64,000 nt of DNA from Methylovirgula sp963708155. GTDB taxonomy: Bacteria; Pseudomonadota; Alphaproteobacteria; Rhizobiales; Beijerinckiaceae. Positions 8,164-17,395 of the stretch are shown piece after piece; position 1 is the stretch's first letter, and every line of letters starts with the position of its first letter. The position numbers and the translations under genes were made by a program. A model generated the notes under the pieces. It was not told where the DNA came from, ran no database searches, and was given only the letters and a program-made list of their open reading frames with translations. The stretch spans positions 372,001 through 436,000 of the forward strand of contig OY970183.1 in assembly GCA_963708155.1 (NCBI GenBank), written 5' to 3'.

Positions 8164-9437
8164 GACTTCTTCGCTTTCAAGAAGATCTCAATGCGTCGAT
8201 TTTCGTCGGCGAGCGGGCGGCTCGGAACTTTCGGCCGCCGGTCCGCATAACCCTCGATCCGCAGGATACGCTTCCGGTCGATACCGCCGCGCGTGAGCAT
8301 GTAATAGGCCATCTGCGCGCGGTCCGTTGAAAGCCGCCAATTGTCGTAGGTTCCGGAATGATAGGGGCGCGCGTCGGTGTGTCCGCCGATGATGATATCG
8401 CCTGGCTGCTTCTTGAGAACCTCGGCGATTTTCTCCATCACGCGCACGGTCTTGCGCTGCGGCTCGGCTGAGCCAATGGCGAACATGGCGAAATTGCTCT
8501 TATCGGTCAGGCTGATCAAAATGCCTTCGTCGGTAGCCTTCACCTCGATCGCAGGCTCAGCCGTATCCTTTGCAGAGGAAGCGATGAGATCGGCGATCTG
8601 TTTCTGCAGAGTTTGCGCGAGGGTTTGGGCATTATTGAGCGGCCGCTCTTGCTGCATCTGCGCTTTATCGGCTGCCGGCGCAGGCAGCTGTGCAACGGGC
8701 TGCTGTGCAACGGGCGGCGGCGATACGACCGGCGGGTGAGCGGCGGCCTGAAGCGAGACCGGCGGCGGTGCGCTGGCCTGCTGCGGCGCGGCCACGCGTG
8801 TCGCGGGTGGATTGGCCGCAGACGTATTAGCCGGCGCAAGCTCGTCGGCCTTGCCACCATCGGCTTTGAACGGATCGCTATAGACATCGGGCGTCGTGCC
8901 GCTGCCGTCGTTATCGGCAGATTGGTCGAGATGCTCGTCCGTCGCGGCCTCAGCGCTCGAGCCGCTGCCCGCCGCTATTTCGGCAAGGACCGCATAGGGG
9001 TCGCGAAACAGCGCCTCCTCGGAATGGGTCGGCACGGGCTCGGCGGTCTGCGGCCCGTGATCCTCCGACTGCGCATCGCTCGGTCCTGCGGCACCATCGG
9101 ATGTCCCGGCAAGGCTGCCGTTCTTCCTGACTGCATCCTTGGCCGATTTCGGGAAGGCCGCGCCATTGGCAGTGCCATCTGTCCCCGGCCCCATCGTCGG
9201 ATCGTGGACACCGCGCTTGAGCGTCGACATATCGACGAGATCGACCGGATTGAAATAGCGCGCCAGCGATGCCTTGGTCTTTTGATTTGTTGCATTGACG
9301 AGCCAAAGGACGAGAAACAGCGCCATCATGGCGGTCATGAAATCGGCGAATGCGATCTTCCAGGCGCCGCCGTGCGGCTCATGCGAGCCCTCGCGCGGGC
9401 GCTTGATGATGAGGATTTCGTGCTTCTCGTCAGCCAC
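8160..9437 (-). CDS. motB: Flagellar motor stator protein MotB
   Basis: The protein has 425 residues and starts with GTG. The single membrane helix (about residues 27-47, FADFMTAMMALFLVLWLVN) carries the proton-binding Asp at residue 32. A long Pro/Ala-rich linker (about 50-270) is followed by a C-terminal OmpA-like peptidoglycan-binding domain (about 290-420, with IIGGHTDARPY and RAQMAYYMLTRGGI). The linker is longer than in enteric MotB (about 300 residues total), as in rhizobia, and leaves room for MotC binding. It partners with MotA, which is encoded 16 kb upstream in the same cluster. Confidence 0.95.
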   Translation of the reverse strand: MADEKHEILIIKRPREGSHEPHGGAWKIAFADFMTAMMALFLVLWLVNATNQKTKASLARYFNPVDLVDMSTLKRGVHDPTMGPGTDGTANGAAFPKSAKDAVRKNGSLAGTSDGAAGPSDAQSEDHGPQTAEPVPTHSEEALFRDPYAVLAEIAAGSGSSAEAATDEHLDQSADNDGSGTTPDVYSDPFKADGGKADELAPANTSAANPPATRVAAPQQASAPPPVSLQAAAHPPVVSPPPVAQQPVAQLPAPAADKAQMQQERPLNNAQTLAQTLQKQIADLIASSAKDTAEPAIEVKATDEGILISLTDKSNFAMFAIGSAEPQRKTVRVMEKIAEVLKKQPGDIIIGGHTDARPYHSGTYDNWRLSTDRAQMAYYMLTRGGIDRKRILRIEGYADRRPKVPSRPLADENRRIEIFLKAKKS

Positions 9438-9442
9438 GTGCC

Positions 9443-10069
9443 CTAGTCCTCGCTGCCGATCAAATCCGTCCAGGCCTTGAGCTGCGTCTCGATCGACGTC
9501 GGCTCGGCGCAGACGCTGACGTCGAGGCCCGTCTGTGCGACATATTCAATCGCCGCCGGAACGGCTTGAAGCTCGTCGCGCAAAACCGCGACAATATCCT
9601 CGGGACCGGCGATCCTGATTTTCATCTTGTCGGCGCTGCCGACGATCGTGCGAATGTTCTCGACCAGTTTTTCGGTCATCCGGCGACGGAGCGTGGTGAG
9701 GATAAAGGGCCGCAGGACTCGCGCGACGCTCTCGGAGAGCCGCTCTTCCATCGCGGCGAGACCGCCGGTGAGCTGTTCGCGCAGGCGCTCGCCCTCCGCA
9801 TAGGCCCATTGCTGCCGAGCCTCTTTGAGTTCCGCCGCGAAGCCTTCGCGCGCCTGCGCCAGTTCCGCCGCGAAATCCGCCTGCGCCGACGCGAGCCCCT
9901 CGGCGCGCCCTTCTTCGCGGGCGGCGTCAATCGCAATCTGGGGATTTTCTTCCGGGTCTTCCGGCCATATCGGCGCGATCTCGGTCTCCGGCAGGAACGG
10001 CGATAGCGGCGGCGCAATATCTCCGAGCGGACCTATTTCGACGAGATAATCCGCGACCGGCCGCGCCAT
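9443..10069 (-). CDS. fliH: FliH-like flagellar export ATPase regulator
   Basis: The protein has 208 residues from the ATG at 10069, which overlaps the fliF stop as TGATG. An upstream in-frame start at 10096 would lie inside fliF. There is a long charged helical region rich in Ala, Glu and Arg (about 50-120, REEGRAEGLASAQADFAAELAQ) and a C-terminal domain (LRPFILTTLRRRMTEKLVENI...). FliH holds FliI at the export gate. Sequence similarity to enteric FliH is low. The call rests on the coiled-coil layout, size and position between fliF and motB. Confidence 0.65.
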   Translation of the reverse strand: MARPVADYLVEIGPLGDIAPPLSPFLPETEIAPIWPEDPEENPQIAIDAAREEGRAEGLASAQADFAAELAQAREGFAAELKEARQQWAYAEGERLREQLTGGLAAMEERLSESVARVLRPFILTTLRRRMTEKLVENIRTIVGSADKMKIRIAGPEDIVAVLRDELQAVPAAIEYVAQTGLDVSVCAEPTSIETQLKAWTDLIGSED

Positions 10070-11721
10070 CAGACCGCGCTCCTCTGGCGCATCCAAAGCT
10101 TCAGAATATTGACTGCCTGCTGCTCGTCGAACTCGACGATCTGTTCGAGGCGCTTCACCGGCGTGCGCTTGGCGCTGTCGGCCACGTCCTCGATCAGATT
10201 CGGCTCAATCGCCAGCGTCGGGAAGGCCGCCATGCCTTCCGGCATCGACAAGCCGGGCTCGGGCAGAACGATGCTGTCCGCTCCGAGATAGCCCGCCGGC
10301 TCCGCGAGGGCGAGTTGCGGGGATGCGGTGAACGCCTTGACCGCCGGCCGCACGCCGAACCAGATCATCAGCAAGGCGACAAGAAGGATGACGCCGCCGT
10401 TGATGGCTGTGCCGGACTGACGCGCCAGCAATTCCTGCCAGCCGGGCGGAGGCACCGGGGCGAGATCGCGGCCGGTATCAACAAATTCGACCGCCGATAC
10501 CTTGATCGTATCGCCGCGCGACTGGTTCGCGCCCGCCGCCGAGGCGATGATTTGCTGCAAATCGGCGAGCTGCTTGGCGATCGCCTCCGGCGTGGGCTTG
10601 CCGCCGATCGCGGCGGCGAGGCTGGCCCGATTGACCAGAACCGCAACGGAAATGTGCTCGACCTCGAAGCCGCCGCTGATCGTCTGGATCGTCTTGGAGG
10701 AAACTTCGTAGTTGGTCGTCTCCTCGCGTTTCTGATTCTCCTCGTTCGACTGTTTGCCGCCGTCGGCATCTGTTTTGTTTGGCGGCAGGTTTTGCGTCAC
10801 CGTTGTCGGCGTCTGGCTTGTCGAATTCTGCGAGGTTTCGTTCGACCTGACGACACGAACCGAGCGCTCGACCCGCGATTCCGGATCGTAGACCGTCTCC
10901 TGCGTTTCCTTCTTGTCCGTGTTGATTCGGGTGGCAACGCTGATCTGGAAATTGTTGAGGCCGAAGAAAGGAATCAAAGTTCTGCTGATATTGTCTTGAA
11001 TTTCCTTGGAGAACGTCTTTTCAAGCGAGAGCATCTGGCCGGCCCCGGTCTCGCCGGAGTCATCGCCCGAGGCGAGCAGCATTCCATCCGTGTCGAGCAC
11101 GGTCACTTCATTCGGCTTCATGCCAGGGACGGCTGCGGCGACGAGATGGCGAATGGCTTTGGCGACCGAAACATCGTCAGGGATCTCGGTCCGCACGACG
11201 ACCGAAGCCGATGGCGGCTGGCTTTCGCGGCGGAACGAGCCGTCGTCGGGGAGAACCAAATGAACCCGCGCGGCCTTGACGGCGCTCATCAATTGAATGG
11301 TGCGCGCGAGTTCCCCCTCCAGCGCCCGGGCCCGCGTCACCTCCTGCATAAACGAAGTAAGCCCAAGCGAACCAAGCTTGTCGAAGAGTTCGTTGCCGGC
11401 ATTGGGGCTATTGGGAAGGCCCTTTTCAGCCAGCAGCATGCGCGCCTGAGCCGTCTGCCCGAAGCGCACATAGACCGCGGTGCTGTCCGCGCTGACATCG
11501 AAATCGATATTGGCTTCCTTCAGCGCCGAAGCGATGCGGCTCACATCATCACGATCAAGACCGCTGTAGAGGAGCTCCTGCGACGGACGGCTGAGATAAT
11601 AGCCGGCAAGGCCCGTGACCAGAAAGATAGCCAAGCCCGTCACGCCAAGGCCGATGAGCCGCCGTGTCCCGAGCTTAAGAAGATTGTCCCAGACGCGCTT
11701 CGCCTGATCGAGCGCCGCCAT
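10069..11721 (-). CDS. fliF: Flagellar MS-ring protein FliF
   Basis: The protein has 550 residues, normal for FliF. The first membrane helix is at about 22-44 (GLGVTGLAIFLVTGLAGYYL). A YscJ-type ring domain follows (LYSGLDRDDVSRIASALKEANIDF, and residues 115-190 with MQEVTRARALEGELARTI). The periplasmic MS-ring region holds a Gln/Asn/Thr-rich loop, and a second helix lies near 435-455 (GGVILLVALLMIWFGVRPAV). The C-terminus (RLEQIVEFDEQQAVNILKLWM) is the FliG-binding tail. It is the base on which the rotor and export gate assemble. Confidence 0.95.
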   Translation of the reverse strand: MAALDQAKRVWDNLLKLGTRRLIGLGVTGLAIFLVTGLAGYYLSRPSQELLYSGLDRDDVSRIASALKEANIDFDVSADSTAVYVRFGQTAQARMLLAEKGLPNSPNAGNELFDKLGSLGLTSFMQEVTRARALEGELARTIQLMSAVKAARVHLVLPDDGSFRRESQPPSASVVVRTEIPDDVSVAKAIRHLVAAAVPGMKPNEVTVLDTDGMLLASGDDSGETGAGQMLSLEKTFSKEIQDNISRTLIPFFGLNNFQISVATRINTDKKETQETVYDPESRVERSVRVVRSNETSQNSTSQTPTTVTQNLPPNKTDADGGKQSNEENQKREETTNYEVSSKTIQTISGGFEVEHISVAVLVNRASLAAAIGGKPTPEAIAKQLADLQQIIASAAGANQSRGDTIKVSAVEFVDTGRDLAPVPPPGWQELLARQSGTAINGGVILLVALLMIWFGVRPAVKAFTASPQLALAEPAGYLGADSIVLPEPGLSMPEGMAAFPTLAIEPNLIEDVADSAKRTPVKRLEQIVEFDEQQAVNILKLWMRQRSAV

Positions 11722-11785
11722 CCCCGCCTCCGCTCCCGCCTCATCGCAATGTGCGGTGCCAAGCTTGCGCGGAGATTGCCCGAAA

Positions 11786-11818
11786 TGAAAAAGGCCGCGC
11801 CATCGAAACGGCGCGGCC
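11786..11818 (-). terminator. Rho-independent terminator after the flagellin gene
   Basis: Arms GGCCGCGCC (11793-11801) and GGCGCGGCC (11810-11818) form a perfect 9-bp GC stem with an 8-base loop. On the minus strand it is followed by TTTTT. It lies 28 bases past the flagellin stop and upstream of fliF, so fliF probably has its own promoter or depends on readthrough. Confidence 0.85.
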
Positions 11819-11845
11819 GACTTTGCGAAAGAGGCGTATCGAAAA

Positions 11846-12749
11846 TTACTGGAACAGCTTCAGGATGAGCTGGGTGTTGGAGTTGGCAATCGCCAGCGCC
11901 TGGACACCGAGCTGCTGCTGAACCTGCAAAGCCGAGATCTTTGTCGAGGCTTCGTTCATGTCCGCGTCGACGAGAGAACCGACCGCAGCCGTCAGCGAAT
12001 CCGACAGATTCGAGATAAAGGTCTGCTGGGCGGTGACATTGTTTTGCGCTGCGCCGACGACGCTCGCCGCTGTCGTGATCTTGCCCAAAGCGGTCGAGAC
12101 ATCGGTCAGCATGTTGCCGATATCGCCGGACGTGCGCGGTGGTGACGTCAAGCGTCAAGATCGAAGCGGCTGTGTAGGCGGTACCCTTGGAGCCAAGAAT
12201 ACCCGTCGTCGCGCCGGTAGAGGCGGTTTCGAAGAGAGCCGTCGAGCCGGTGTCGATGGAGATGAAGCTCGCACCCGACTGCGTGTTGTAAGACGAAAGC
12301 AGTTGCACCGTCCCGCCGGACGTCGCCTCGAGGAAGTTGACGCCGTTGACATTCGACGAGCCGCCGATGCTGAGGAGCAATTGCTGCTGCTGCGAAATAT
12401 CGGTCTGGGTCTTGGCCAGGTCGGCCGTATCGCCCTCTGCCACGAGATTCTGAGCGGTCAGAAGATCGTTCTTGAGGTTGTCCATGATCGAGACCGACTG
12501 GTTCAGCGCCGCGGTCATCGTCGACAGCATCGAGGCGCTTTCGGAAAGCGAGCTCGAAACAGCGCCGAGAGAACCGACCTGCGTGTTCATCGTGGTGGCG
12601 ATGGACCAATAGGCGGCATTGTCCTTGGCGCCAGAAATCGCCAGGCCGGTCGAAACCTGATTCTCGTAGGTGTTGAGGGTCTGCTGCGTCTGATTGAGCG
12701 CAAGAAGCGCCGTCATAGCAGACGTGTTTGTGAGAAGATTACTTGACAT
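11846..12749 (-). CDS. fliC: Flagellin (frameshifted in this sequence)
   Basis: The N-terminal two thirds starts at the ATG at 12749 (MSSNLLTNTSAMTALLALNQTQ...), the D0/D1 helices of flagellin. The C-terminal D1/D0 helices (QQTFISNLSDSLTAAVGSLVDADMNEAS... to LILKLFQ) are in the next frame and stop at 11846. The switch is near 12134: skipping one base in GCGCACG joins LTLDVTTA to TSGDIGNML, giving a family-like protein of 300 residues, short as in rhizobial flagellins. As written, the first frame would run to 11640 with a nonsense tail. It has its own terminator. The two glycosyltransferase-like genes lie directly upstream. Confidence 0.9.
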
Positions 12750-12912
12750 TGATGTATGTCCCCTGTGTTGGCCAAATCTTGCGGGACATACCGGATTTTC
12801 CGGTACGACAGGGCGGCCTGATGCCTTTGGGTTGCAAATCCCAACCTGCCGTGTGGGCAAAATTAACGAGAAAACCTTTCCCGAAACTTAAGCGACGGCC
12901 TTCGCAACGACG

Positions 12913-13716
12913 CTACCAGGGAATTCGCCCATAGCGGGCAATCAATTGCCGATACTCGCTCTGACTTTCCGCGGCCGCCAGCGGATTGGATGCGATTTGA
13001 TGCATGCCCGAACCTTGATGCACGGTGCGGCGCACCAACGGCCGGGAGGATAGATGCCGCCGGACCGTGCTCATCGGGCCGCCCTGCGTGAGGACATTGG
13101 CGATCCAGGGACGGACCTGCGCGCTGCTTGGCAGATTTATCGGTGCCGTCGCCTCGACGAGATGGACTCTCCGCGCGCCGCTCAAAGCCAGCCGGCCAAG
13201 CCAATCATTGTCCACGTGCCAGCGCAGCAATTCATCGAACGGCCCCACCTTGCGCCAGAGATCGGCTGCCATGATCCAACCCGAAGGCGTCGGAAAATCG
13301 TTGACCCGAACGCAGCGCTCTTCGGCATCGACCTCAAGCTGATTCGACGAGACGAAATCGCAGGTCTCAAGACAGGCAAGTGCCCAGGCGAGAAAGTTCG
13401 GCTCCCATTGGTCGTCGTCTTCAAGCAAGGCGATGAAATGGTGATTTTGCGATGCGGCGGCATTTGCGGCCGCGTTGATCGCCGCCGCCTGCCCGCGCCC
13501 GCTGCTCCGCGCGAAGGTGACATCGGGACGCGCGCCAAGCGAGGATGGAATCTGCGCATCGAGATCGATGCCGATGAAAAAGGCGAGACGGAAGCCGCGC
13601 GGAATCGCCTGTGCGGCCGCCGCTCCGATCGCCTGCTCGACGAAAAGCTTGCGCGCCGTGCCCGCGAGGCGCGACGGAATGACGACGGCGATGCTGCGAT
13701 CAGCCGGCCTTGGCAT
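12913..13716 (-). CDS. Family 2-type glycosyltransferase in the flagellar cluster
   Basis: The protein has 267 residues. The GT-A fold start (IAVVIPSRLAGTARKLFVEQAI, residues 9-30), the RSSGRGQAAAINAAANAA segment and the acidic nucleotide-sugar/metal motif LLEDDDQWEP (about residue 95) are visible, with an acceptor-side motif FDELLRWHVDNDWLGRLALSG further on. It overlaps the preceding fusion gene by 17 bases and is followed by flagellin 163 bases later. Its location suggests that it glycosylates flagellin or another axial protein. Donor and acceptor cannot be read from the sequence. Confidence 0.75.
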   Translation of the reverse strand: MPRPADRSIAVVIPSRLAGTARKLFVEQAIGAAAAQAIPRGFRLAFFIGIDLDAQIPSSLGARPDVTFARSSGRGQAAAINAAANAAASQNHHFIALLEDDDQWEPNFLAWALACLETCDFVSSNQLEVDAEERCVRVNDFPTPSGWIMAADLWRKVGPFDELLRWHVDNDWLGRLALSGARRVHLVEATAPINLPSSAQVRPWIANVLTQGGPMSTVRRHLSSRPLVRRTVHQGSGMHQIASNPLAAAESQSEYRQLIARYGRIPW

Positions 13717-15403
13717 GAGATTCCCTCGCCGGAACGGGCGGATGCGCCGTGAGCTTCATCTCCGGCAACGCGCCTACGAATTCCTGAAACACTTCCGCAA
13801 GCCGCTGCGGAACGAACAGGATGTCGAGATAATAGAAGCGCGGGCGGCCGGCGCTCGTCTCATGCGCCTTGTAGCGCGCACCGATGGAGATCAACTCAAG
13901 GACGGTGTTCCATTTATCGATCATCGCGCCGGCGCATAGGCAGAAGCCGAAATTGTCGAAGGCGGCGACATAGGGGAAATCTTCCGACAGCTCCAGCAGA
14001 TTGCCGCTCCAGGCCGAAATGTCGGCGCCGTCGTCGATCTGCGCCTCGACCCAGAGCATCGGCTTCCAGCGCTTGAGCCACGCGAGATTCTGGCGGATCA
14101 CCACATGATCGTAGCCATCGACATCGGTTTTAACGAGATCGACACCATCCGGCGCGAGATCAGCGAAGGTCACGCGGCGCGGCTCCAGCAAGGTCTGCAA
14201 CTGCCCGCGATGCCGTAGCTCCCGCACATTGCCGGTGCCGTTGACGGCAGCGATATTGCCGCGATCCTCCTCAGCCCCGACAAAGCCCCAGACGATTTCG
14301 CTGGTCGCGCCGAGAACGGGGTTTCGCGCGGCGTTGAATTCGGCATATTTATAGAATTCGAGTGCCGCATCGACGGAGATGGACTTCGTCAGTTGCACGC
14401 CGCTGAGCCGCATCAAGGCGATCGTATCGAGAATGTTGGCGCCGATGTCGAGGACGGTGGCTGCGCCGACGAGCCGATTGAAAACGGTCAGGAGCAGAGG
14501 CAGACGCCGGTCGTAAAGCGGGTAGCTGCTCAAATACTGATCGAGCTGATGCGACTGCGGTGCGATCAATTCGATTTGCAGCGGGCCGTTGCCGAGCCGG
14601 ATGGTTTTCTGCGCGCGGCCGTTGAGGCAATGCTGCCAGGGCGCATTGTTCCGTAGCCCCGGAAAAATGTGGAGCTGGCCGCCCCGCCGCCTTATGTCGG
14701 CATTGTAGCTCACGTGCTCGCAGGTTTCCTCGCCGTCGGAGTCGAGGCCGACATAGCGCGCATCGAGGGCGTAGACGAGCCGGTAAAGCCCAAGGCCGCC
14801 GAAAGCCGAATCGACCGCGATCGGCGCGGTGGTCTTCGCGATCGGCACCTGCCGGTCGCAGATGAGAGTCTGGAAGACCTCGGCGCGGCGCTCGTCCGGC
14901 GCGGCGCGAACCGCCTTCCAGCAATCGCCCGGACTCCAATGTTCGTGCCGCAGCGCGTAGATGTCGTAATAGACAGGATCGGAAACGGCGAAGACGCCGG
15001 CATTATCCGGCGCGCAAAACAGAAATTCCATCGCCCCCCTGAAACCTTCGGACGAGATGGTACCGGCATTCACCTCGTCGAAGTCCAGTAAGCACAAAGC
15101 GTCATAGTCCGAAAGGCCCTGCTCCCGGATGGAGTCTAATATCCGATTGCGCAGAAAGGCGATGCGCTCGGTGCGTTTTGGAAGCTGCGCATGAAGTCCG
15201 TCGAAGCAGAGGATATGCGCGTTGACGCGCCCTTCGCACCAATTCGCCAGGATCGCCTTGGTGGCATCGGCCGAATCGTTTTCCGCAAACAGGAAAAAGG
15301 CCTTCTCCGTGGTCGCTGCGAGGCGCGCGCAATTCGCCAGCACTTGCTGGAGATGCGGCGCGCAATCCCTCACGCAGCCCGCGAAAATAATCGATCCAGC
15401 CAT
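13700..15403 (-). CDS. Bifunctional protein: N-terminal glycosyltransferase-like domain plus C-terminal FkbM-type methyltransferase
   Basis: The protein has 567 residues in two parts. Residues 1 to about 240 (FAGCVRDCAPHLQQVL, LFAENDSADATKAIL, RTERIAFLRNRIL, LCLLDFDEVN) resemble CAP59-like mannosyltransferases with an acidic metal motif. Residues about 300-530 form an S-adenosylmethionine-dependent FkbM-type O-methyltransferase (VLDIGANILDTIALMR near 318, VDLVKTDVDGYDHVVIRQN near 415, PMLWVEAQ). FkbM enzymes methylate sugar hydroxyls, so the protein could add and cap a sugar in one pathway. It lies 31 bases after fliP and overlaps the GT2 gene. The role in flagellin modification is inferred from context only. 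Confidence 0.7.
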   Translation of the reverse strand: MAGSIIFAGCVRDCAPHLQQVLANCARLAATTEKAFFLFAENDSADATKAILANWCEGRVNAHILCFDGLHAQLPKRTERIAFLRNRILDSIREQGLSDYDALCLLDFDEVNAGTISSEGFRGAMEFLFCAPDNAGVFAVSDPVYYDIYALRHEHWSPGDCWKAVRAAPDERRAEVFQTLICDRQVPIAKTTAPIAVDSAFGGLGLYRLVYALDARYVGLDSDGEETCEHVSYNADIRRRGGQLHIFPGLRNNAPWQHCLNGRAQKTIRLGNGPLQIELIAPQSHQLDQYLSSYPLYDRRLPLLLTVFNRLVGAATVLDIGANILDTIALMRLSGVQLTKSISVDAALEFYKYAEFNAARNPVLGATSEIVWGFVGAEEDRGNIAAVNGTGNVRELRHRGQLQTLLEPRRVTFADLAPDGVDLVKTDVDGYDHVVIRQNLAWLKRWKPMLWVEAQIDDGADISAWSGNLLELSEDFPYVAAFDNFGFCLCAGAMIDKWNTVLELISIGARYKAHETSAGRPRFYYLDILFVPQRLAEVFQEFVGALPEMKLTAHPPVPARESHAKAG

Positions 15404-15434
15404 AGTCTTTACCTTTGTCTGCGAGGAGGCGCGG

Positions 15435-16181
15435 TCAGCTGTAGGAGCGCACCAAGCTGCCGATCAGCATATTCCAGCCGTCGATCAGAACGAAGAACAG
15501 AACCTTGATCGGCAGCGAGATGACCGAAGGCGGCAGCATCATCATGCCCATCGACATCGTCAGCGTCGAAACCACCACGTCGATAACCAGGAATGGCAGC
15601 GCGATCAGAAATCCCATCTCAAAGCCGCGCCGCAGCTCCGAGATCATGAATGCGGGGATGAGAATGCGGATTTCGACCTCGGACGACGGCTTGGCGTCCG
15701 GCGCCGGCTTGATATCCGGCGGCGCCAGGTCTTCAAACAGCTTCAGATCCTTGTCGCGTACTTGCCGCATCATGAACACGCGGAAGGGCTCTATAATTTT
15801 CGGAAACGCGACCTGCTCGGTGATCTTGTTATCCATCAACGGTTCGACGCCATCCTCCCAGGCGCGATCAAACGTCGGCGCCATGACATAGAAGGTCATG
15901 AACAGCGCGAGACTGATCAAAACCAGATTCGCCGGCGTGCTCTGCAAGCCCAGGCCCGATCGAAGGAAGGATAGCGCGACGATGAAGCGCGTAAAACTCG
16001 TGACCATGATCAACAAGCCCGGCGCGAGCGAGAGCACGGTCAGCAGCGCGACGAGCTGGATGATGCGCGCGGCGGCGCTGCCGCTGCCCTGAGGGAGCAA
16101 TGCGTTGAGGTCCGGCGTCTGGGCCATCGCGGCCGCTGTCGAGACGAACAGCAGGGCCAAAACAAGCAGCAAGCGCTTCAC
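15435..16181 (-). CDS. fliP: Flagellar export gate protein FliP
   Basis: The protein has 248 residues with a cleavable N-terminal signal (MKRLLLVLALLFVSTAAAMAQ), as in most FliP. Membrane helices follow (LVALLTVLSLAPGLLIMVTSFTRF, and the pairs near 160-235), with conserved MMLPPSVISLPIKVLFFVLIDGWNML near the C-terminus. FliP forms the core of the export gate with FliQ and FliR, which are not in the window. The gene overlaps fliL by 4 bases. FliO, its assembly factor, is encoded 31 kb away in this window. Confidence 0.96.
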   Translation of the reverse strand: MKRLLLVLALLFVSTAAAMAQTPDLNALLPQGSGSAAARIIQLVALLTVLSLAPGLLIMVTSFTRFIVALSFLRSGLGLQSTPANLVLISLALFMTFYVMAPTFDRAWEDGVEPLMDNKITEQVAFPKIIEPFRVFMMRQVRDKDLKLFEDLAPPDIKPAPDAKPSSEVEIRILIPAFMISELRRGFEMGFLIALPFLVIDVVVSTLTMSMGMMMLPPSVISLPIKVLFFVLIDGWNMLIGSLVRSYS

Positions 16182-16669
16182 TGCACCACCAGGGTTTGAA
16201 TGATCAGTTCCCGAACGTGCCCTTGCGAGCGGATAACCGCGCGCTCAGTCAAATCTTCCCGCAAATGCTGAAGTCCGCTCGCGCCGCCGATCTGGGCAAG
16301 CGATTCAGTCTTCATGAAGCCGAGAAGGTCGTCGGAAATTTCGGCGGCGAGCACGTCCGGCTTCATATCGGGGTTCGCATCGACAACAATCGCAGTCTGA
16401 AGGCGCACCCAAGTATCAGGTGGATCGGCAAGATTGGTGACGATGGGAGGCAAATCGATGAGTTTTGTAGCGGAAACTACCGGCGCATCGGCCGTATTCC
16501 GCGCGCTGCTGCGCACGGTCGAGACCATGACGAAGCCAAGCATCCCGCCGACAAGGATAGCGAAGAGACTCAGCCCTGCCATGGTCGCGAGCCACGGGAC
16601 CAAAGCCGGAAACGTCTGCGGCTCTGTCGCCGCAGATGCCTCTCCTTCTAATTCGTCAGCCTCAGCCAT
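16178..16669 (-). CDS. fliL: Flagellar basal-body-associated protein FliL
   Basis: The protein has 163 residues. It has a short cytoplasmic tail, one membrane helix (about 24-48, LVPWLATMAGLSLFAILVGGMLG) and a periplasmic FliL domain (TKLIDLPPIVTNLADPPDTWVRLQTAIVV, then SDDLLGFMKTESLAQIGGASGLQHLREDL). FliL is associated with the stators and supports torque. It lies in the flgH-fliL-fliP order common in rhizobia. Confidence 0.93.
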   Translation of the reverse strand: MAEADELEGEASAATEPQTFPALVPWLATMAGLSLFAILVGGMLGFVMVSTVRSSARNTADAPVVSATKLIDLPPIVTNLADPPDTWVRLQTAIVVDANPDMKPDVLAAEISDDLLGFMKTESLAQIGGASGLQHLREDLTERAVIRSQGHVRELIIQTLVVQ

Positions 16670-16692
16670 CGATCATGCCCGAATATCCTGTG

Positions 16693-17395
16693 TCAAAGCG
16701 GCCGGAACCGATCGAAAATCTGCTGCCCCCATCCGGGCTGTTGCACTTCCATCATGCGGCCGCGACCGCCATAGGAAATGCGCGCCTCGGCGATCTTGTT
16801 ATAGGCGATCGTGTTTTCCTTCGAGATATCGCGCGGGCGGACGATCCCAGCGATATTCAACACGCGCAGCTCGTAATTGACGCGCACTTCCTGTGAACCG
16901 CTGACGATCAAATTGCCGTTTGGCAGAACGTCGGTGACGACGGCGCCCACCGACATTTGAATCTTTTCCGAGCGGTCGATCGAGCCTTGCCCCTGCGCGT
17001 TGGACTGCGAGGTCACATCATATTGCGGATACCATTGCGTCTGGCCGTTGCTGGTCTGCACCTGATAGTTGAGACCGCCCTTGACCTCGCCATTCATGCT
17101 GCGATCCGACGAATTGCCGAAGACCGCACTGTCGTTGATCGAGATGTTCACGGTGATGACATCGCCGATTTTCGAGGCGCGCGGATCGCTGAAAATGTCG
17201 GCGTGGCTACCGTCCCAGATGGCCCCCCGGGTATTGCGCGCATCCGCGGCGAAGATGGACGTCGGCATCGGCGCAACGTCCGCCGAGAAGTCCCGTGCCC
17301 ACGGGGCTCATCGACGGCTCGCGCCCAACTTCCTTGATATCGCCGGCACAACCGGCCAGCGGCAACAGCGCGATTAAGAGCAGCAGCAACCGCAT
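16693..17395 (-). CDS. flgH: Flagellar L-ring lipoprotein FlgH (frameshifted in this sequence)
   Basis: The start at 17395 gives a lipoprotein signal with lipobox LLPLAGCAG, then REPSMSPVGTGL. The rest of FlgH is in the next frame (PMPTSIFAADARNTRGAIWDGS... to ARISYGGRGRMMEVQQPGW) and ends at 16693. One surplus base near 17285-17292 explains the break. Corrected, the protein has about 233 residues, normal for FlgH. FlgH builds the outer-membrane ring around the rod. The ATG overlaps the motE stop as TGATG. As written, only the 191-residue fragment from 17268, which lacks the lipid anchor, would look intact. Confidence 0.9.

Noticed and set aside
11640..11845. Tail of the raw flagellin frame into fliF
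   Set aside because: It reads through the terminator and is antisense-like in composition. The true C-terminal flagellin helices are in the other frame.
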